NCBI RefSeq assembly: GCF_003432115.1
Contig: NZ_QWDC01000002.1
Coordinates: forward strand, 434,001 to 498,000
From: Mucilaginibacter conchicola
GTDB taxonomy: Bacteria; Bacteroidota; Bacteroidia; Sphingobacteriales; Sphingobacteriaceae
Direction of reading: 5' to 3'
Length of the DNA: 64,000 bases
Both the position numbers and the translations under genes were made by a program. Below the pieces are notes generated by a model. It did no database searches. It saw only the letters and a list, made by a program, of their open reading frames with translations, and was not told where the DNA came from. Positions 8,468 to 17,596 of this stretch are shown here, one piece after another. Position 1 is the first letter of the stretch, and each line of letters begins with the position of its first letter.

Positions 8468-9439
8468 ATGAAACACATCTCCATACTCATCACCAACGAA
8501 GCGGTTTTGGCCAGCATAGCCGACCCGCGCATTATGTTCACCGGCGTAAACGACTTTTTAGAAGCTGCAGGTAAACCGCCTTTGTTTAACGTGCAGTTGG
8601 TAGGTACTCAACGGGAAGTGAAGTTGCATGGCGGTTTATTTTCGGTACATACCGATGCCTTGCTGAGCGAAGTGAAGAAAACTGATCTTATTATTATCCC
8701 TGCCATCTCCGGCGATATCAAGACCACTTTAAAACGCAACGAAGTATTTCTCCCCTGGATAATTGAGCAACACCAAAACGGTGCCGAAGCTGCCAGCCTT
8801 TGCATTGGTGCGTTTATGTTAGCGGCAACCGGTTTACTGGATGGTAAGGAATGCAGCAGCCACTGGCGCACGGCAAACGAATTCAGGGAGATGTTCCCGA
8901 AGGTTACCCTGGTGGACGACCGCATTGTTACTGAACAGAAAGGGCTTTACAGCAGTGGTGGCGCCACGTCCTACTGGAATTTGCTTTTATACCTGGTAGA
9001 GAAATATGCCGGAAGAGATATGTCGATAATGGCGGCTAAGGTTTTTGCTTTGGAGATCGATCGCAAGAGCCAATCACCGTTCATCATGTTTAACGGGCAA
9101 AAAACCCACGAGGATGAGCCAATAAAAAAAGCCCAGGAGTTTATAGAAGCCAACATTGCCGAGCGGATCTCGGTGGAAGACCTGGCCATGAAATACGCCA
9201 TCGGAAAACGCCACTTTGAGCGCCGGTTTAAGAAGGCAACCAATAACAGTCCGCTGGAATATATACAGCGTGTTAAAATAGAAGCCGCCAAAAAGCACCT
9301 CGAAAGCAGCCGCAAAAATGTTAACGAAGTAATGTACGATGTGGGTTACTCAGATACCAAGGCCTTCCGTACTGTGTTTAAGAAGATCACCGGGCTATCG
9401 CCTGTAGAGTACAGGAATAAGTATAATAAGGCGGGTTAA
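8468..9439 (+). CDS. GlxA-family transcriptional regulator (DJ-1/PfpI plus AraC)
   Basis: A 323-aa regulator with an N-terminal DJ-1/PfpI-like domain (about 1-195, including AASLCIGAFMLAATGLLDG at the nucleophile-elbow position and SSGGATSYWNLLLYLVEKYAG) and a C-terminal AraC double helix-turn-helix (about 220-322: ISVEDLAMKYAIGKRHFERRF and VNEVMYDVGYSDTKAFRTVFKK). Such proteins act as transcription factors; the amidotransferase-like domain usually senses a small molecule rather than catalysing. ATG 8468 (MKHISILITNEAV) is preferred: an upstream in-frame TTG at 8396 would add an atypical 24-residue leader. It is divergent from the gene pair at 7175-8322. Confidence 0.9.
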   Translation: MKHISILITNEAVLASIADPRIMFTGVNDFLEAAGKPPLFNVQLVGTQREVKLHGGLFSVHTDALLSEVKKTDLIIIPAISGDIKTTLKRNEVFLPWIIEQHQNGAEAASLCIGAFMLAATGLLDGKECSSHWRTANEFREMFPKVTLVDDRIVTEQKGLYSSGGATSYWNLLLYLVEKYAGRDMSIMAAKVFALEIDRKSQSPFIMFNGQKTHEDEPIKKAQEFIEANIAERISVEDLAMKYAIGKRHFERRFKKATNNSPLEYIQRVKIEAAKKHLESSRKNVNEVMYDVGYSDTKAFRTVFKKITGLSPVEYRNKYNKAG

Positions 9440-9471
9440 CTTTGAGCTTTGATTAACTTGATTCAAAATCA

Positions 9472-9564
9472 TGTCATTGCGAGGAGCATAGCGACGTGGC
9501 AATCTCATAGGCAGGTTCAACATGCTTGTCCTCTGAGATTGCCACGCTATCGCTCGCAATGACA
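9472..9564. repeat. Palindromic repeat element, TGTCATTGCGAG family (copy 2)
   Basis: It begins TGTCATTGCGAGGAGC and ends GCTCGCAATGACA, with inner GTGGCAATCTCA / TGAGATTGCCAC arms. It lies between convergent genes, next to the terminator at 9576-9608. Confidence 0.85.
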
Positions 9565-9575
9565 TAGCTTTTAAC

Positions 9576-9608
9576 AAAAGAAGGCAACGCATAACGTTGC
9601 CTTCTTTT
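9576..9608. terminator. Bidirectional terminator between convergent genes
   Basis: A perfect 14-bp stem AAAAGAAGGCAACG / CGTTGCCTTCTTTT (9576-9589 with 9595-9608) with a 5-nt loop. A/T tracts on both sides allow termination on either strand, serving the GlxA-type gene and the glutaminyl cyclase gene. Confidence 0.85.
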
Positions 9609-9625
9609 GTTGTATGTTAAGCATT

Positions 9626-10699
9626 TTATTTCTTGCTAAACTTCACCTGGAAAAGCTTATCCCACTTTTTACCGGTAACAAATATGCGTTTAGTGGCCTT
9701 ATCATAAGCAATACCGTTAAGCACATCTGCGTTCATATTACGCTGGCTTTTAGGGTACAGGCTGCTCATATCGGCACGCTGTAAAACCGCTCCTGTTTTG
9801 GGGTCTATTACCAGTATGTAATCGCTGCCATAAACATTAGCGTAGATCAATCCATCAATATATTCAAGTTCATTTATTGCGTTAACAGCACCTTTCTCAT
9901 CGTAAACATCAACATAACCGGTTTGCTGGTAGTTGTCCTTGTTCAGGAACCAGATGCGGTTGGTGCTATCGTCCATGTATATCTTGTTGCCATCATAGGT
10001 CATGCCCCAGCCTTCAACACCAACGTTATTATTAAAGGTATTTAACAGCTTCAGCGTTTTCTTATCATATACATAACCAATCTTTTCGGTATAAGTGAGC
10101 TGAACAATTTTATCTCCGATAACAACAATTCCCTCGGCAAATATTTTAGGATCAACATCAACTTTTTGTATCACCTTTCCGGTAGCAAGATCTGCTTTCC
10201 TAAGGCTCGATGGCCCCATCTCCTCGGCCTGGCGACCGCCATCGCTTTCATACATTACACCGTCCTGATATAAAAGCCCTTCTGTGTACGATGCAGTATC
10301 ATGCGGGAAAACTTTCTCTACCGTAAACTTCAACTCTTCGGGTGCCTTTGCAGGTAGCAATACAATGTTGGTAGTTACATCCTGCGCGGTACCAGCCTGG
10401 TAAACTTTGGCAGTAATGGTGCGTGCACCCAATGCAAGGGTATCAGTTTTCAGGGTAACGCCTGTCTGGTCTTTCTTTGATCCGATACGCGTACTGTCCA
10501 CCAGGTAAACTACAGAATCTGCTTTGGCATCCTTTGGGAAGTTTACCTTAATATCCACCTGCTGGCCAGCTTTGTAAGTGGCACCCGCATCGGGGCTTAT
10601 GGTAAAATCCTGTTGGGTATCGGTATTGTTGCTGTTGCAACCACAGCCGTAGGCAAGCATAGAGGCCGCAACGGCAAAGAGGACTAATTTCTTGTTCAT
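9626..10699 (-). CDS. Glutaminyl-peptide cyclotransferase, lipoprotein
   Basis: A 357-aa exported lipoprotein of the plant/bacterial glutamine cyclotransferase family (PF05096), which converts N-terminal glutamine of peptides to pyroglutamate on a five-bladed propeller. Signal peptide MNKKLVLFAVAASMLAYGC has its lipobox cysteine at 19. A short Ig-like region (about 35-115) precedes the propeller, where family segments VEGWGMTYDGNKIYMDDSTN and LNGIAYDKATKRIFVTGKKW are clear. I start at ATG 10699: a longer frame to 10735 would overlap the yraN gene and spoil the signal peptide. It is the last gene of the dnaG cluster, 4 bp after yraN. A periplasmic role in N-terminal modification of exported proteins is inferred. 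Confidence 0.9.
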   Translation of the reverse strand: MNKKLVLFAVAASMLAYGCGCNSNNTDTQQDFTISPDAGATYKAGQQVDIKVNFPKDAKADSVVYLVDSTRIGSKKDQTGVTLKTDTLALGARTITAKVYQAGTAQDVTTNIVLLPAKAPEELKFTVEKVFPHDTASYTEGLLYQDGVMYESDGGRQAEEMGPSSLRKADLATGKVIQKVDVDPKIFAEGIVVIGDKIVQLTYTEKIGYVYDKKTLKLLNTFNNNVGVEGWGMTYDGNKIYMDDSTNRIWFLNKDNYQQTGYVDVYDEKGAVNAINELEYIDGLIYANVYGSDYILVIDPKTGAVLQRADMSSLYPKSQRNMNADVLNGIAYDKATKRIFVTGKKWDKLFQVKFSKK

Positions 10700-10703
10700 T
10701 TTT

Positions 10704-11072
10704 TTAGGTAGCAGAAGGCCAAAAGGCATCTTCAATATGTTTTATGGTATGCGTATTATTACGATGAAAAAGCACAGATATTATATCAAACCGTACTTCG
10801 CCGTTATGGTTCATTAAATAAATATATTCGTCGGCGGCATCTGCCAACAGTCGTTGCTTGCGGGTATCCACAAAATCCTCGGGCATGCCAAAGCCGGTAC
10901 CGCTGCGCGCTTTTACCTCGGTAAATATAATCACCTTGTTTTTATAAGCAATGATATCTATTTCGGCTTTGCCAAAAATCCAGTTCTCGTCCAGTATCTC
11001 GTAACCGGCAGCTTCTAAAAAGGCTTTGGCAAGCGCTTCGCCTTGTTTACCAAGTTCGTTGTGGGTTGCCAT
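10704..11072 (-). CDS. YraN/UPF0102 family endonuclease-like protein
   Basis: A 122-aa protein with the UPF0102 signature: GKQGEALAKAFLEAAGYEILDENWIFGKAEIDIIAYKNKVIIFTEVKAR. The E...D...E-x-K residues in KAEIDII and FTEVKA form the restriction-nuclease-like core known from Holliday-junction-resolvase-fold proteins; activity of this family is poorly defined. The start ATG at 11072 overlaps by one base the stop codon of the small membrane protein upstream (TGATG arrangement), so the two are translationally coupled. Confidence 0.92.
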   Translation of the reverse strand: MATHNELGKQGEALAKAFLEAAGYEILDENWIFGKAEIDIIAYKNKVIIFTEVKARSGTGFGMPEDFVDTRKQRLLADAADEYIYLMNHNGEVRFDIISVLFHRNNTHTIKHIEDAFWPSAT

Positions 11073-11323
11073 CAGCAGCTAACTCCCCACTGCGACATAA
11101 ATAAAACAAACAAACCAACTGCGCCCAAAACAGCAGATATACTGCCATACAATATGCCCCAGCCCGCATTTGCGAAGTGTTTCAATTCTTTAGAATATAA
11201 TCTAAGAAAAAGCCCGTAAAAAAGTATCAAAAAGAAAATAACAGCAAAATACTTGTTTGCGTAGGCAGCATAAATGATAAGGAGCTGAATAAAAAATGCT
11301 ATGACAAAGCTGATGGCTTTCAT
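11072..11323 (-). CDS. Small integral membrane protein, 83 aa
   Basis: The sequence shows about three hydrophobic helices (residues 4-22, 25-42 and 55-77) joined by a short basic loop LRLYSKELKHFANAG. There is no recognised domain. It starts 3 bp after the dnaG stop and overlaps yraN by one base, so it belongs to the dnaG-yraN-cyclotransferase cluster. Function unknown. Confidence 0.75.
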   Translation of the reverse strand: MKAISFVIAFFIQLLIIYAAYANKYFAVIFFLILFYGLFLRLYSKELKHFANAGWGILYGSISAVLGAVGLFVLFMSQWGVSC

Positions 11324-11326
11324 GAT

Positions 11327-13282
11327 CTATTTAAGTATAACCGAGCCTAAGTAATCCGATATATGCTTCTCTACCTTTTTCATGTGCATGTACTGGTTCA
11401 GCAGAATTTCCTGGTCGGCGGCCTCTAAAGTGGTTTGCAGTTGCTTGCGCAGATTCTCTAATATCTTGCCCACCTTCTGTTTTTTGAGGTGGAAGATAGC
11501 GCCGAGGATGGTAGCCTTCATGTTAGCCTGCTCATCGGGAACGAAGATCTTGTGCATCTCCAGCCAGTTTTCGCTCAGCATATATTTATTGGCCAGCAGG
11601 TCTACGGTAAGGCTTACAATATCCTTATCGCGCGAGTGGATGAAGAACTGTTCATCCGGCAATACACCGTTCTCCACTTCTTGGCGGTAAATCTCCAGGA
11701 ACTGCTTACACACCGGCTGCTCAAACTCCACATCGCTTAGCTCGGCCACCATAAAAGGGCCTATGTAGGTATTGGCTATGCCATCCCAATCTATCATTTT
11801 ATTGCCGTATAAAAGCAACAGGCGGATGATCTCTTTCTCCTGCGTGTCTGATTCTTTCTCAACTTTCGGGGCAGCCTCAGTTGCTTCAGGTTGGTCGCCA
11901 AACAGGGCAAGATCTTCTGGCGATAACTCGGGGCGGTAATTATTACTTTTCTCGTTCTTCTCGTGATCTTTTTTGGCCTTGGCCTGGCGCATCTTGTTCA
12001 GCTCAGACAGCAATGCGCGCTCATCTATCTGTAACTGTGTGCTACATTCTTTGATGAATACCGAGGCCTTGATAGAATCAGGGATCTTAGAGATGCTCTC
12101 TACGATCTCGCGGATAACGGTGGCCTTTTTTATTGGGTCGTTACCGGCATCTTTAAGCAGGATATCGGTTTTATAAAGGATAAAATCCTTCTTATTATCG
12201 TCGATATGTTTCTTGAAGGCTGCAGTACCAAAGTTCTGCACAAACGAATCCGGGTCGTGCCCATCAGGGAAGAGCACCACCTTTACGTTGAGGCCCTCTT
12301 CCAGTATCATATCCAGCCCGCGCAGGGATGCTTTTATACCTGCGGCATCGCCATCATATAATATGGTGATGTTCTTGGTGAGGCGGCCTATCAGCCTTAT
12401 CTGCTCAACCGTAAGTGATGTACCCGATGATGCCACCACGTTCTCCACACCGGCCTGGTGTACCGATATTACGTCGGCATAACCCTCTACCAGGTAGCAA
12501 TTATCCTCATCGCGGATGGCGCGCTTGGCAAAGTAAAGGCCGTATAATACGTTTGATTTGTGGTAGATCTCAGACTCGGGCGAGTTAACGTATTTGGGTA
12601 CGTTCTTATCTTTTTTAAGTGTCCGCCCGCCAAAGGCTATTACCCTGCCGGTAAAACTATGGATAGGGAACATTACGCGGCCGCGGTAACGATCGTACAA
12701 CGAGCCATTATCTCTTTTTACAGACAAGCCGCTATCTACCAAAAACTCTTCCTGGTAGCCCTGCCTTATCGCTTCGCCTGTAAAAGCTTCCCATTGATCG
12801 GGCGAGTAGCCCAGCTCAAACTTCTTGATGGTTTCAGAATTAAAACCACGCTCTTTAAAATAACTGAGGCCTATGCTTTGGCCTTCGTCGGTATCTAAAA
12901 GGCTTTCATGGAAAAATTTTGCAGCATAGCCGGACACGATCATTAAGCTCTCGCGGCGGTTATCCTCTTCTCGGTTCTCTTTGCTTTCAACCGTTTCCTC
13001 AATCTCAATGCTGTACTTTTTGGCCAGCCATTTCAATGCTTCGGGGTAGGTGAATTTCTCCAGCTCCATCAAAAAAGTGATGGCACTGCCGCCTTTGCCC
13101 GATGAGAAATCTTTAAAGATACCCTTAGCCGGCGATACCGTGAACGATGGTGTTTTCTCGTTTACAAACGGAGAGAGGCCTATGAAATTGGCACCACGTT
13201 TTTTTAACTGCACAAACTCGCCTATCACCTCCACAATATCTGTGGCTTCCATTATACGGTCGACGGTTGTTTTGGTGATCAT
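11327..13282 (-). CDS. dnaG: DNA primase DnaG with degenerate zinc-binding domain
   Basis: A 651-aa primase that makes RNA primers at the replication fork. The N-terminal CHC2-type domain is recognisable (GLSPFVNEKTPSFTVSP at 36-51), but the four zinc ligands seen in E. coli DnaG (C-x2-H and C-x2-C) are replaced by S37, V40, D58 and S61. The catalytic core is intact: basic motif near 145-215 and TOPRIM with E266 in LVEGYADV and D310/D312 in LYDGDAAG. The C-terminal helicase-binding region (about 480-651) is divergent. I recall other Bacteroidota primases sharing this ligand loss. First gene of a minus-strand cluster with a small membrane protein, yraN and the cyclotransferase. Confidence 0.96.
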   Translation of the reverse strand: MITKTTVDRIMEATDIVEVIGEFVQLKKRGANFIGLSPFVNEKTPSFTVSPAKGIFKDFSSGKGGSAITFLMELEKFTYPEALKWLAKKYSIEIEETVESKENREEDNRRESLMIVSGYAAKFFHESLLDTDEGQSIGLSYFKERGFNSETIKKFELGYSPDQWEAFTGEAIRQGYQEEFLVDSGLSVKRDNGSLYDRYRGRVMFPIHSFTGRVIAFGGRTLKKDKNVPKYVNSPESEIYHKSNVLYGLYFAKRAIRDEDNCYLVEGYADVISVHQAGVENVVASSGTSLTVEQIRLIGRLTKNITILYDGDAAGIKASLRGLDMILEEGLNVKVVLFPDGHDPDSFVQNFGTAAFKKHIDDNKKDFILYKTDILLKDAGNDPIKKATVIREIVESISKIPDSIKASVFIKECSTQLQIDERALLSELNKMRQAKAKKDHEKNEKSNNYRPELSPEDLALFGDQPEATEAAPKVEKESDTQEKEIIRLLLLYGNKMIDWDGIANTYIGPFMVAELSDVEFEQPVCKQFLEIYRQEVENGVLPDEQFFIHSRDKDIVSLTVDLLANKYMLSENWLEMHKIFVPDEQANMKATILGAIFHLKKQKVGKILENLRKQLQTTLEAADQEILLNQYMHMKKVEKHISDYLGSVILK

Positions 13283-13309
13283 GCAGTAATAACAAAAATT
13301 GCGGGGCTA

Positions 13310-13317
13310 CAAAAGTA
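13310..13317 (-). promoter_or_regulatory. -7 promoter element of dnaG
   Basis: TACTTTTG on the minus strand fits TAnnTTTG and lies 27 bp upstream of the dnaG ATG. No clear -33 element at the expected distance. Confidence 0.45.
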
Positions 13318-13470
13318 GCGTTTATGCCCCTGATGCCGTATCTAAATTAAGAAAAAATAAACGGGGGGCATGTCATCTGCTTTGTTTCCTGTGATAAAAA
13401 ATATCCGCCTCACTGTATCACTCTCATTTTTTTAAACGTAAAGTATAAGCACACGATTAATAACACAAAT

Positions 13471-13953
13471 ATGAAAAAGATCACATTTACCATTTTAGCA
13501 TTGGCTACTGTATTATTTTCTTCTTGTTTTAAGGACAATAATAACAATACCGGTTTCTACTACGACCCTTATTTTGTAGCAGAAAGAAACGGTTTAGCTG
13601 TTTACGCTTATCCTGGCTCGGCCAAAGTTGGCGCCGATTCAATCCAGGTATCAGGCAGGGGCAATGATGCTGCTGTACGCATGAATTTTAAATACACCGG
13701 TAAAGGCACTTACGCACTGGTAGGCAACCAGGCTAAATACTACCAACTGGTAGGAAATGATACCGTTAGCCGCTATAATATTGGCGTTGCCAATGGTAGT
13801 GCCGTTGAGGTTACCGCTATTGACTCTATCAACAAAGTAATTGGTGGTAAATTCACGCTTAAATTTAAACGCACGTTCCCGGCTACTTCAAGCACTTACC
13901 CGGATAGCGTTAAATTCCTTAAAGGCCAGTTTGTTATTGCGTTACCGCGATAA
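13471..13953 (+). CDS. Small exported lipoprotein, 160 aa
   Basis: Signal peptide MKKITFTILALATVLFSSC with lipobox cysteine at 19, then an Asn-rich spacer and a predicted all-beta domain (strands such as VRMNFKYTGKGTYALVGNQAKYY and INKVIGGKFTLKFKRTF). The layout of a short beta domain that ends in a K-G-Q-F strand resembles DUF6252-like lipoproteins, as at 55521-56063. Probably outer-membrane anchored. Function unknown. Monocistronic, with a strong terminator. Confidence 0.8.
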   Translation: MKKITFTILALATVLFSSCFKDNNNNTGFYYDPYFVAERNGLAVYAYPGSAKVGADSIQVSGRGNDAAVRMNFKYTGKGTYALVGNQAKYYQLVGNDTVSRYNIGVANGSAVEVTAIDSINKVIGGKFTLKFKRTFPATSSTYPDSVKFLKGQFVIALPR

Positions 13954-13997
13954 ATATCTGCCCGCGCAAACTTCTGCAACCTAAACCGCACTGCTTT

Positions 13998-14051
13998 AAA
14001 AAGCCTCGTTCAATATCTCATTTAAGGTGAGTGTTTGAGCGGGGCTTTTTT
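13998..14051 (+). terminator. Terminator after the 160-aa lipoprotein gene
   Basis: A 16-bp outer stem (13998-14013 with 14035-14050, two G-U pairs) with a small inner CTCA/TGAG hairpin ends in a T run. Confidence 0.8.
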
Positions 14052-14092
14052 AGCAAATAATTGTATTTTTACCGCTCGAATAATTATTTTTT

Positions 14093-15529
14093 ATGAGCCA
14101 ACGTACAAAAATTAAAGCGCTGCTTGAGAGCGGCAAAACCGACATTGATGTAACCGTAAAAGGATGGGTACGTACCTTCCGCAACAATCAGTTCATAGCT
14201 TTAAATGATGGTTCAACTAATAATACCCTGCAGGTTATTGTTGATTTTGAGAACACTGATCCTACCCTGCTTAAACGCATCACTACAGGTGCGGCTATCA
14301 GCGCCACCGGTAAACTGGTTGCATCGGTAGGTAAAGGCCAGTCGGTTGAGGTTAAAGCTACTACTATTGAGATATTAGGAGATAGCGACCCTGAGAAATA
14401 CCCGCTGCAACCCAAAAAACACAGCCTCGAGTTTTTACGTGAGATAGCACACCTGCGTTTCCGTACCAATACATTTGGCGCTGTGTTCCGTGTGCGCAAC
14501 ACGCTGGCATTTGCCGTTCACCAGTTTTTTCAGGAGCGCGGGTTTATTTACCTGCACACGCCTATCATTACCGCATCTGATGCCGAAGGTGCAGGCGAAA
14601 CCTTTCACGTTACTAACTTTGATATTGCCAACCCGCCAAAAACCGAGTCGGGCGAGATAGATTACAAACAAGATTTCTTTGGCCGTTCTACCAACTTAAC
14701 CGTGTCCGGCCAGTTAGAAGGCGAGCTGGGCGCTATGGGCATGAGTGATATCTACACCTTTGGCCCTACCTTCCGTGCCGAGAACTCAAACACCACCCGC
14801 CACCTGGCCGAGTTTTGGATGATTGAGCCGGAGATGGCTTTCTATGATGCTAAAGACAACGCCGACCTTGCCGAGGCATTACTGAAATATGTAATTACTT
14901 ACGCGCTTGATAAGAACAAGGATGATATTGAGTTTTTGACCCAGCGTTTGTTAGAAGAAGAAAAGCAAAAACCGCAGAACGAGCGTTCAGAAATGACGCT
15001 GATAGAGAAACTGCAGTTTTGTTTGGCTAACGATTTTGAGCGTTTAACCTATACCGAGGCTATCGATATCCTGAAGGACTCGACCCCGAACAAGAAAAAG
15101 AAATTCCAGTACCTGGTTGAAGGCTGGGGCACCGACCTGCAATCTGAACATGAGCGTTACCTGGTGGAGAAACATTTCAAAAAACCGGTTATCCTTACTG
15201 ATTATCCTAAAGAGATCAAATCATTCTATATGCGCCAGAACGACGACGGCAAAACCGTTGCGGCTATGGATATCCTTTTCCCGGGCATCGGCGAAATTGT
15301 AGGCGGCTCGCAACGCGAGGAACGTTTAGATAGATTAGAACAGCGTATGGACGAGATAGGCATCCCTAAAGATGAGCTTTGGTGGTACCTGGATACCCGC
15401 CGTTTTGGTGGCTGTCCGCATGCAGGTTTCGGTTTGGGCTTTGAGCGTTTGGTATTGTTTGTTACCGGCATGGGCAACATCCGCGACGTGATACCTTTCC
15501 CTCGTTTCCCTAAGAACGCTGAGTTTTAG
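14093..15529 (+). CDS. asnS: Asparagine--tRNA ligase
   Basis: Class IIb aminoacyl-tRNA synthetase that charges tRNA-Asn. The N-terminal OB-fold anticodon domain (about 1-110) contains [22 protein letters not shown]. Catalytic motifs: motif 1 region [29 protein letters not shown] (the last part is the AsnRS-type substrate loop), motif 2 [23 protein letters not shown], and motif 3 [27 protein letters not shown]. The length of 478 aa is normal. Monocistronic, with a terminator at 15557-15604. Confidence 0.97.
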   Translation: MSQRTKIKALLESGKTDIDVTVKGWVRTFRNNQFIALNDGSTNNTLQVIVDFENTDPTLLKRITTGAAISATGKLVASVGKGQSVEVKATTIEILGDSDPEKYPLQPKKHSLEFLREIAHLRFRTNTFGAVFRVRNTLAFAVHQFFQERGFIYLHTPIITASDAEGAGETFHVTNFDIANPPKTESGEIDYKQDFFGRSTNLTVSGQLEGELGAMGMSDIYTFGPTFRAENSNTTRHLAEFWMIEPEMAFYDAKDNADLAEALLKYVITYALDKNKDDIEFLTQRLLEEEKQKPQNERSEMTLIEKLQFCLANDFERLTYTEAIDILKDSTPNKKKKFQYLVEGWGTDLQSEHERYLVEKHFKKPVILTDYPKEIKSFYMRQNDDGKTVAAMDILFPGIGEIVGGSQREERLDRLEQRMDEIGIPKDELWWYLDTRRFGGCPHAGFGLGFERLVLFVTGMGNIRDVIPFPRFPKNAEF

Positions 15530-15556
15530 ACCGCTGATTTAAATGATTTTTATGAT

Positions 15557-15604
15557 AACGCTGATTAACTTTCGTATGTATTACAAAGCTGATCAGCGTT
15601 TTTT
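15557..15604 (+). terminator. Terminator after asnS
   Basis: A 9-bp stem AACGCTGAT / ATCAGCGTT (15557-15565 with 15592-15600) precedes a T run. A pyrimidine/purine repeat (CCCCCCTCAGGGGGGTAGGGG, about 15607-15628) follows immediately. Confidence 0.65.
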
Positions 15605-15634
15605 ATTCCCCCCTCAGGGGGGTAGGGGTCTATA

Positions 15635-16093
15635 ATGCCTACCATCACCTTTACCACCATAATCAACGCCTCTTTAGAACGCTGCTTTGATATCTCCAGA
15701 GATATTGATATCCATGTAGCGTCAACAGCACAAACAGGAGAACGCGCCATCGCAGGCCGCACCAGCGGGCTGATAGGGCCTGGCGAAAGTGTTACCTGGC
15801 GGGCCAGGCATTTTGGTCTGTGGCAAAACCTTACCTCTAAGGTTACAGAATTTGACAGGCCAAACTATTTTATTGACGAAATGGTTGAGGGCGCTTTCAA
15901 AAGCTTCTGCCATGAGCACAGGTTTGATGCCGATGGCGAAGGCGGGACTATCGTGACGGATATATTCAGCTATCAATCGCCACTTGGGTTGTTGGGCAGG
16001 TTTGCTGATTGGTTGTTCCTGAAACGATATATGACCCGGCTTTTAGAGCAACGGAACAGGGTTATAAAAGCAGAGGCGGAGAAACTTCAATAA
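15635..16093 (+). CDS. SRPBCC-fold protein (START/polyketide-cyclase-like)
   Basis: A 152-aa protein with the SRPBCC layout: N-terminal strand ITFTTIINASLERCFDISRDIDIHV, the GESVTWRARHFGLWQNLTSKVTEFDRPNYFIDEMVEGAFKSFCHEHRFDADGEGGTIVTDIFSYQSPLG central sheet, and a long C-terminal helix ending RNRVIKAEAEKLQ. These helix-grip proteins bind hydrophobic ligands; no specific ligand or partner is implied here. It stands alone, convergent with the MFS transporter. Confidence 0.82.
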   Translation: MPTITFTTIINASLERCFDISRDIDIHVASTAQTGERAIAGRTSGLIGPGESVTWRARHFGLWQNLTSKVTEFDRPNYFIDEMVEGAFKSFCHEHRFDADGEGGTIVTDIFSYQSPLGLLGRFADWLFLKRYMTRLLEQRNRVIKAEAEKLQ

Positions 16094-16101
16094 CGCGTGG
16101 G

Positions 16102-16122
16102 ATCCTGAAATAAATTCAGGAT
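16102..16122. terminator. Hairpin between convergent genes
   Basis: A perfect 8-bp stem ATCCTGAA / TTCAGGAT (16102-16109 with 16115-16122) lies between the convergent SRPBCC and MFS genes. It may end transcripts from either side, although T-tracts are weak; the sequence also resembles dispersed intergenic repeats of the phylum. Confidence 0.5.
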
Positions 16123-16138
16123 GACGACATTTATCAAA

Positions 16139-17356
16139 CTAATCTCCCTTAAACGTATTAACCGGCTTCGGTTTATTTAGATAAGCTCTTAAAAACAACA
16201 GCATTACGCCTATCAACACAATAAGGATAATGTAACTGATGGCAAAGGTTTCCTGGTTATGGATATTAAGCGCACTGGCCAGCAGGTAACTAAAAAACGA
16301 AGTGACAATATAGCCGCCGCCACTGGTGATACCGCCGGAGATACCTGCGCTCTCGGGAAAGCGGGTAAGGCAATAGGTAAAGTAAATATTATACATAAAG
16401 CCCATCAGGAAGTGCAGGGCCACCACAAAAAACATGATGGGGAATATACTATTGAACAACCCTGCCGTAAAAAACATCGCAAAAGCAAAAGCGCCCTGTA
16501 TAAAATTGGCCACGGTAAGCTTTGTCATAAAATCGCGGGCTATCATGTACTTGCTCAGCATGCCGCCCAACAGCAGGGCAATGCCCGAGCTTAGCGCCGC
16601 GTAACCTGTTACAACCGGTGAGTAATGAAATACATTCTCGATCAGAAAAGGTGCCGACATACCAAAGATGATAGCCATTGAATAGCTTAAGCCCAGCACC
16701 ACAATACCATAAGCAAAATCGGTAGTGCCGATCATCTTTTTATAAGTATTAACTACCGAGCCTAAATGGAAAGGTTTGGTTTTGGCCAAAGTTTCGCCGC
16801 TGTAACGGAGTTCCAGCAATAACATCACAAAGGCATATATCGCCAGGAAATAGAAGTTGGCTCTCCAGGCAAAAACATGCTGCAGATACCCGCCCAAAAA
16901 AGGCGCTATCACCGGCGCTGCCGACCATACCACTGATAACAGGCTGGTATAATGTTTTTGCTTATCGCCTTCAAATACATCGATAAACAATGAGCGCTTA
17001 GAGACCATGATGATAGAGATCAAAAAGCCCTGCAAGGCACGCATCACAAATATAACCTCAACGCTTTTGGTGAGTACGATAACAATATTGGTAAGCACAA
17101 ATGCCGCCAGCGATGCCAAACAAAGCTTATACCGTCCGTAGCTATCAATAATACTACCTACGAACAGCTGCGATACACCATAGCTGATGAGGAAGATAGT
17201 CATGGTGAGGCGAACGTTAGATACAGAAGTACCCAGATCCTGTACCATAGCCGGGAACGACGGCACGTACACATCCATTGCAAAACCCGAGATAGGGATA
17301 AGGATAAATGCTAATATAGCGCTGATGTTACGGTTACTGTCTGTTACGTATCTCAT
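16139..17356 (-). CDS. MFS transporter, Bcr/CflA-like drug efflux type
   Basis: About 405 aa with twelve hydrophobic helices. Motifs fit the DHA1 group: the helix 1-2 segment IPISGFAMDVYVPSFPAMVQDLGTS, the loop 2-3 motif FVGSIIDSYGRYK (a variant of G-x3-D-x3-G-R-K/R), and helix 5 APVIAPFLGGYL. Members export drugs or metabolites by proton antiport; the substrate here is unknown. ATG 17356 (MRYVTDSN) is chosen over an in-frame TTG at 17386. It is convergent with the SRPBCC gene and appears to be a single gene. Confidence 0.88.
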   Translation of the reverse strand: MRYVTDSNRNISAILAFILIPISGFAMDVYVPSFPAMVQDLGTSVSNVRLTMTIFLISYGVSQLFVGSIIDSYGRYKLCLASLAAFVLTNIVIVLTKSVEVIFVMRALQGFLISIIMVSKRSLFIDVFEGDKQKHYTSLLSVVWSAAPVIAPFLGGYLQHVFAWRANFYFLAIYAFVMLLLELRYSGETLAKTKPFHLGSVVNTYKKMIGTTDFAYGIVVLGLSYSMAIIFGMSAPFLIENVFHYSPVVTGYAALSSGIALLLGGMLSKYMIARDFMTKLTVANFIQGAFAFAMFFTAGLFNSIFPIMFFVVALHFLMGFMYNIYFTYCLTRFPESAGISGGITSGGGYIVTSFFSYLLASALNIHNQETFAISYIILIVLIGVMLLFLRAYLNKPKPVNTFKGD

Positions 17357-17488
17357 TAGGCGTCCCCTTGTTTGGCAGAGCGGCAAAATTAGAAACTAAT
17401 TTGAGTACAAGGGAAGTTTTGGCTTAGAGATGCACCCTTAACCTATTAATATTTCATTGAAGTGATAAACTCAATCACTCAGCATGTG

Positions 17489-17595
17489 CCTCTCGCTGGC
17501 GCACGCGTGCCGCGTGTGCTTAACCTTCGCTGATTAGTAGTTAGAACTTTGCATTTTAAACAAGACACACGCGGCACGCGTGCGCCAGCGAGAGG
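17489..17595. repeat. Long inverted repeat with 30-bp perfect arms
   Basis: The left arm begins CCTCTCGCTGGCGCACGCGT at 17489 and is repeated inverted in the right arm ending at 17595; 30 bp pair perfectly, then one bulge, across a 40-bp loop. It is GC-rich and palindromic inside. The right arm abuts the 3' end of the gene at 17597. It could work as a terminator for that minus-strand gene, but there is no T-tract; a mobile repeat is more likely. Confidence 0.8.
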
Positions 17596-17596
17596 A

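Noticed and set aside
15565..15762. Minus-strand frame overlapping the SRPBCC gene start
   Set aside because: It shadows the SRPBCC coding region and a CCCCCTCAGGGGG repeat, with no independent support.
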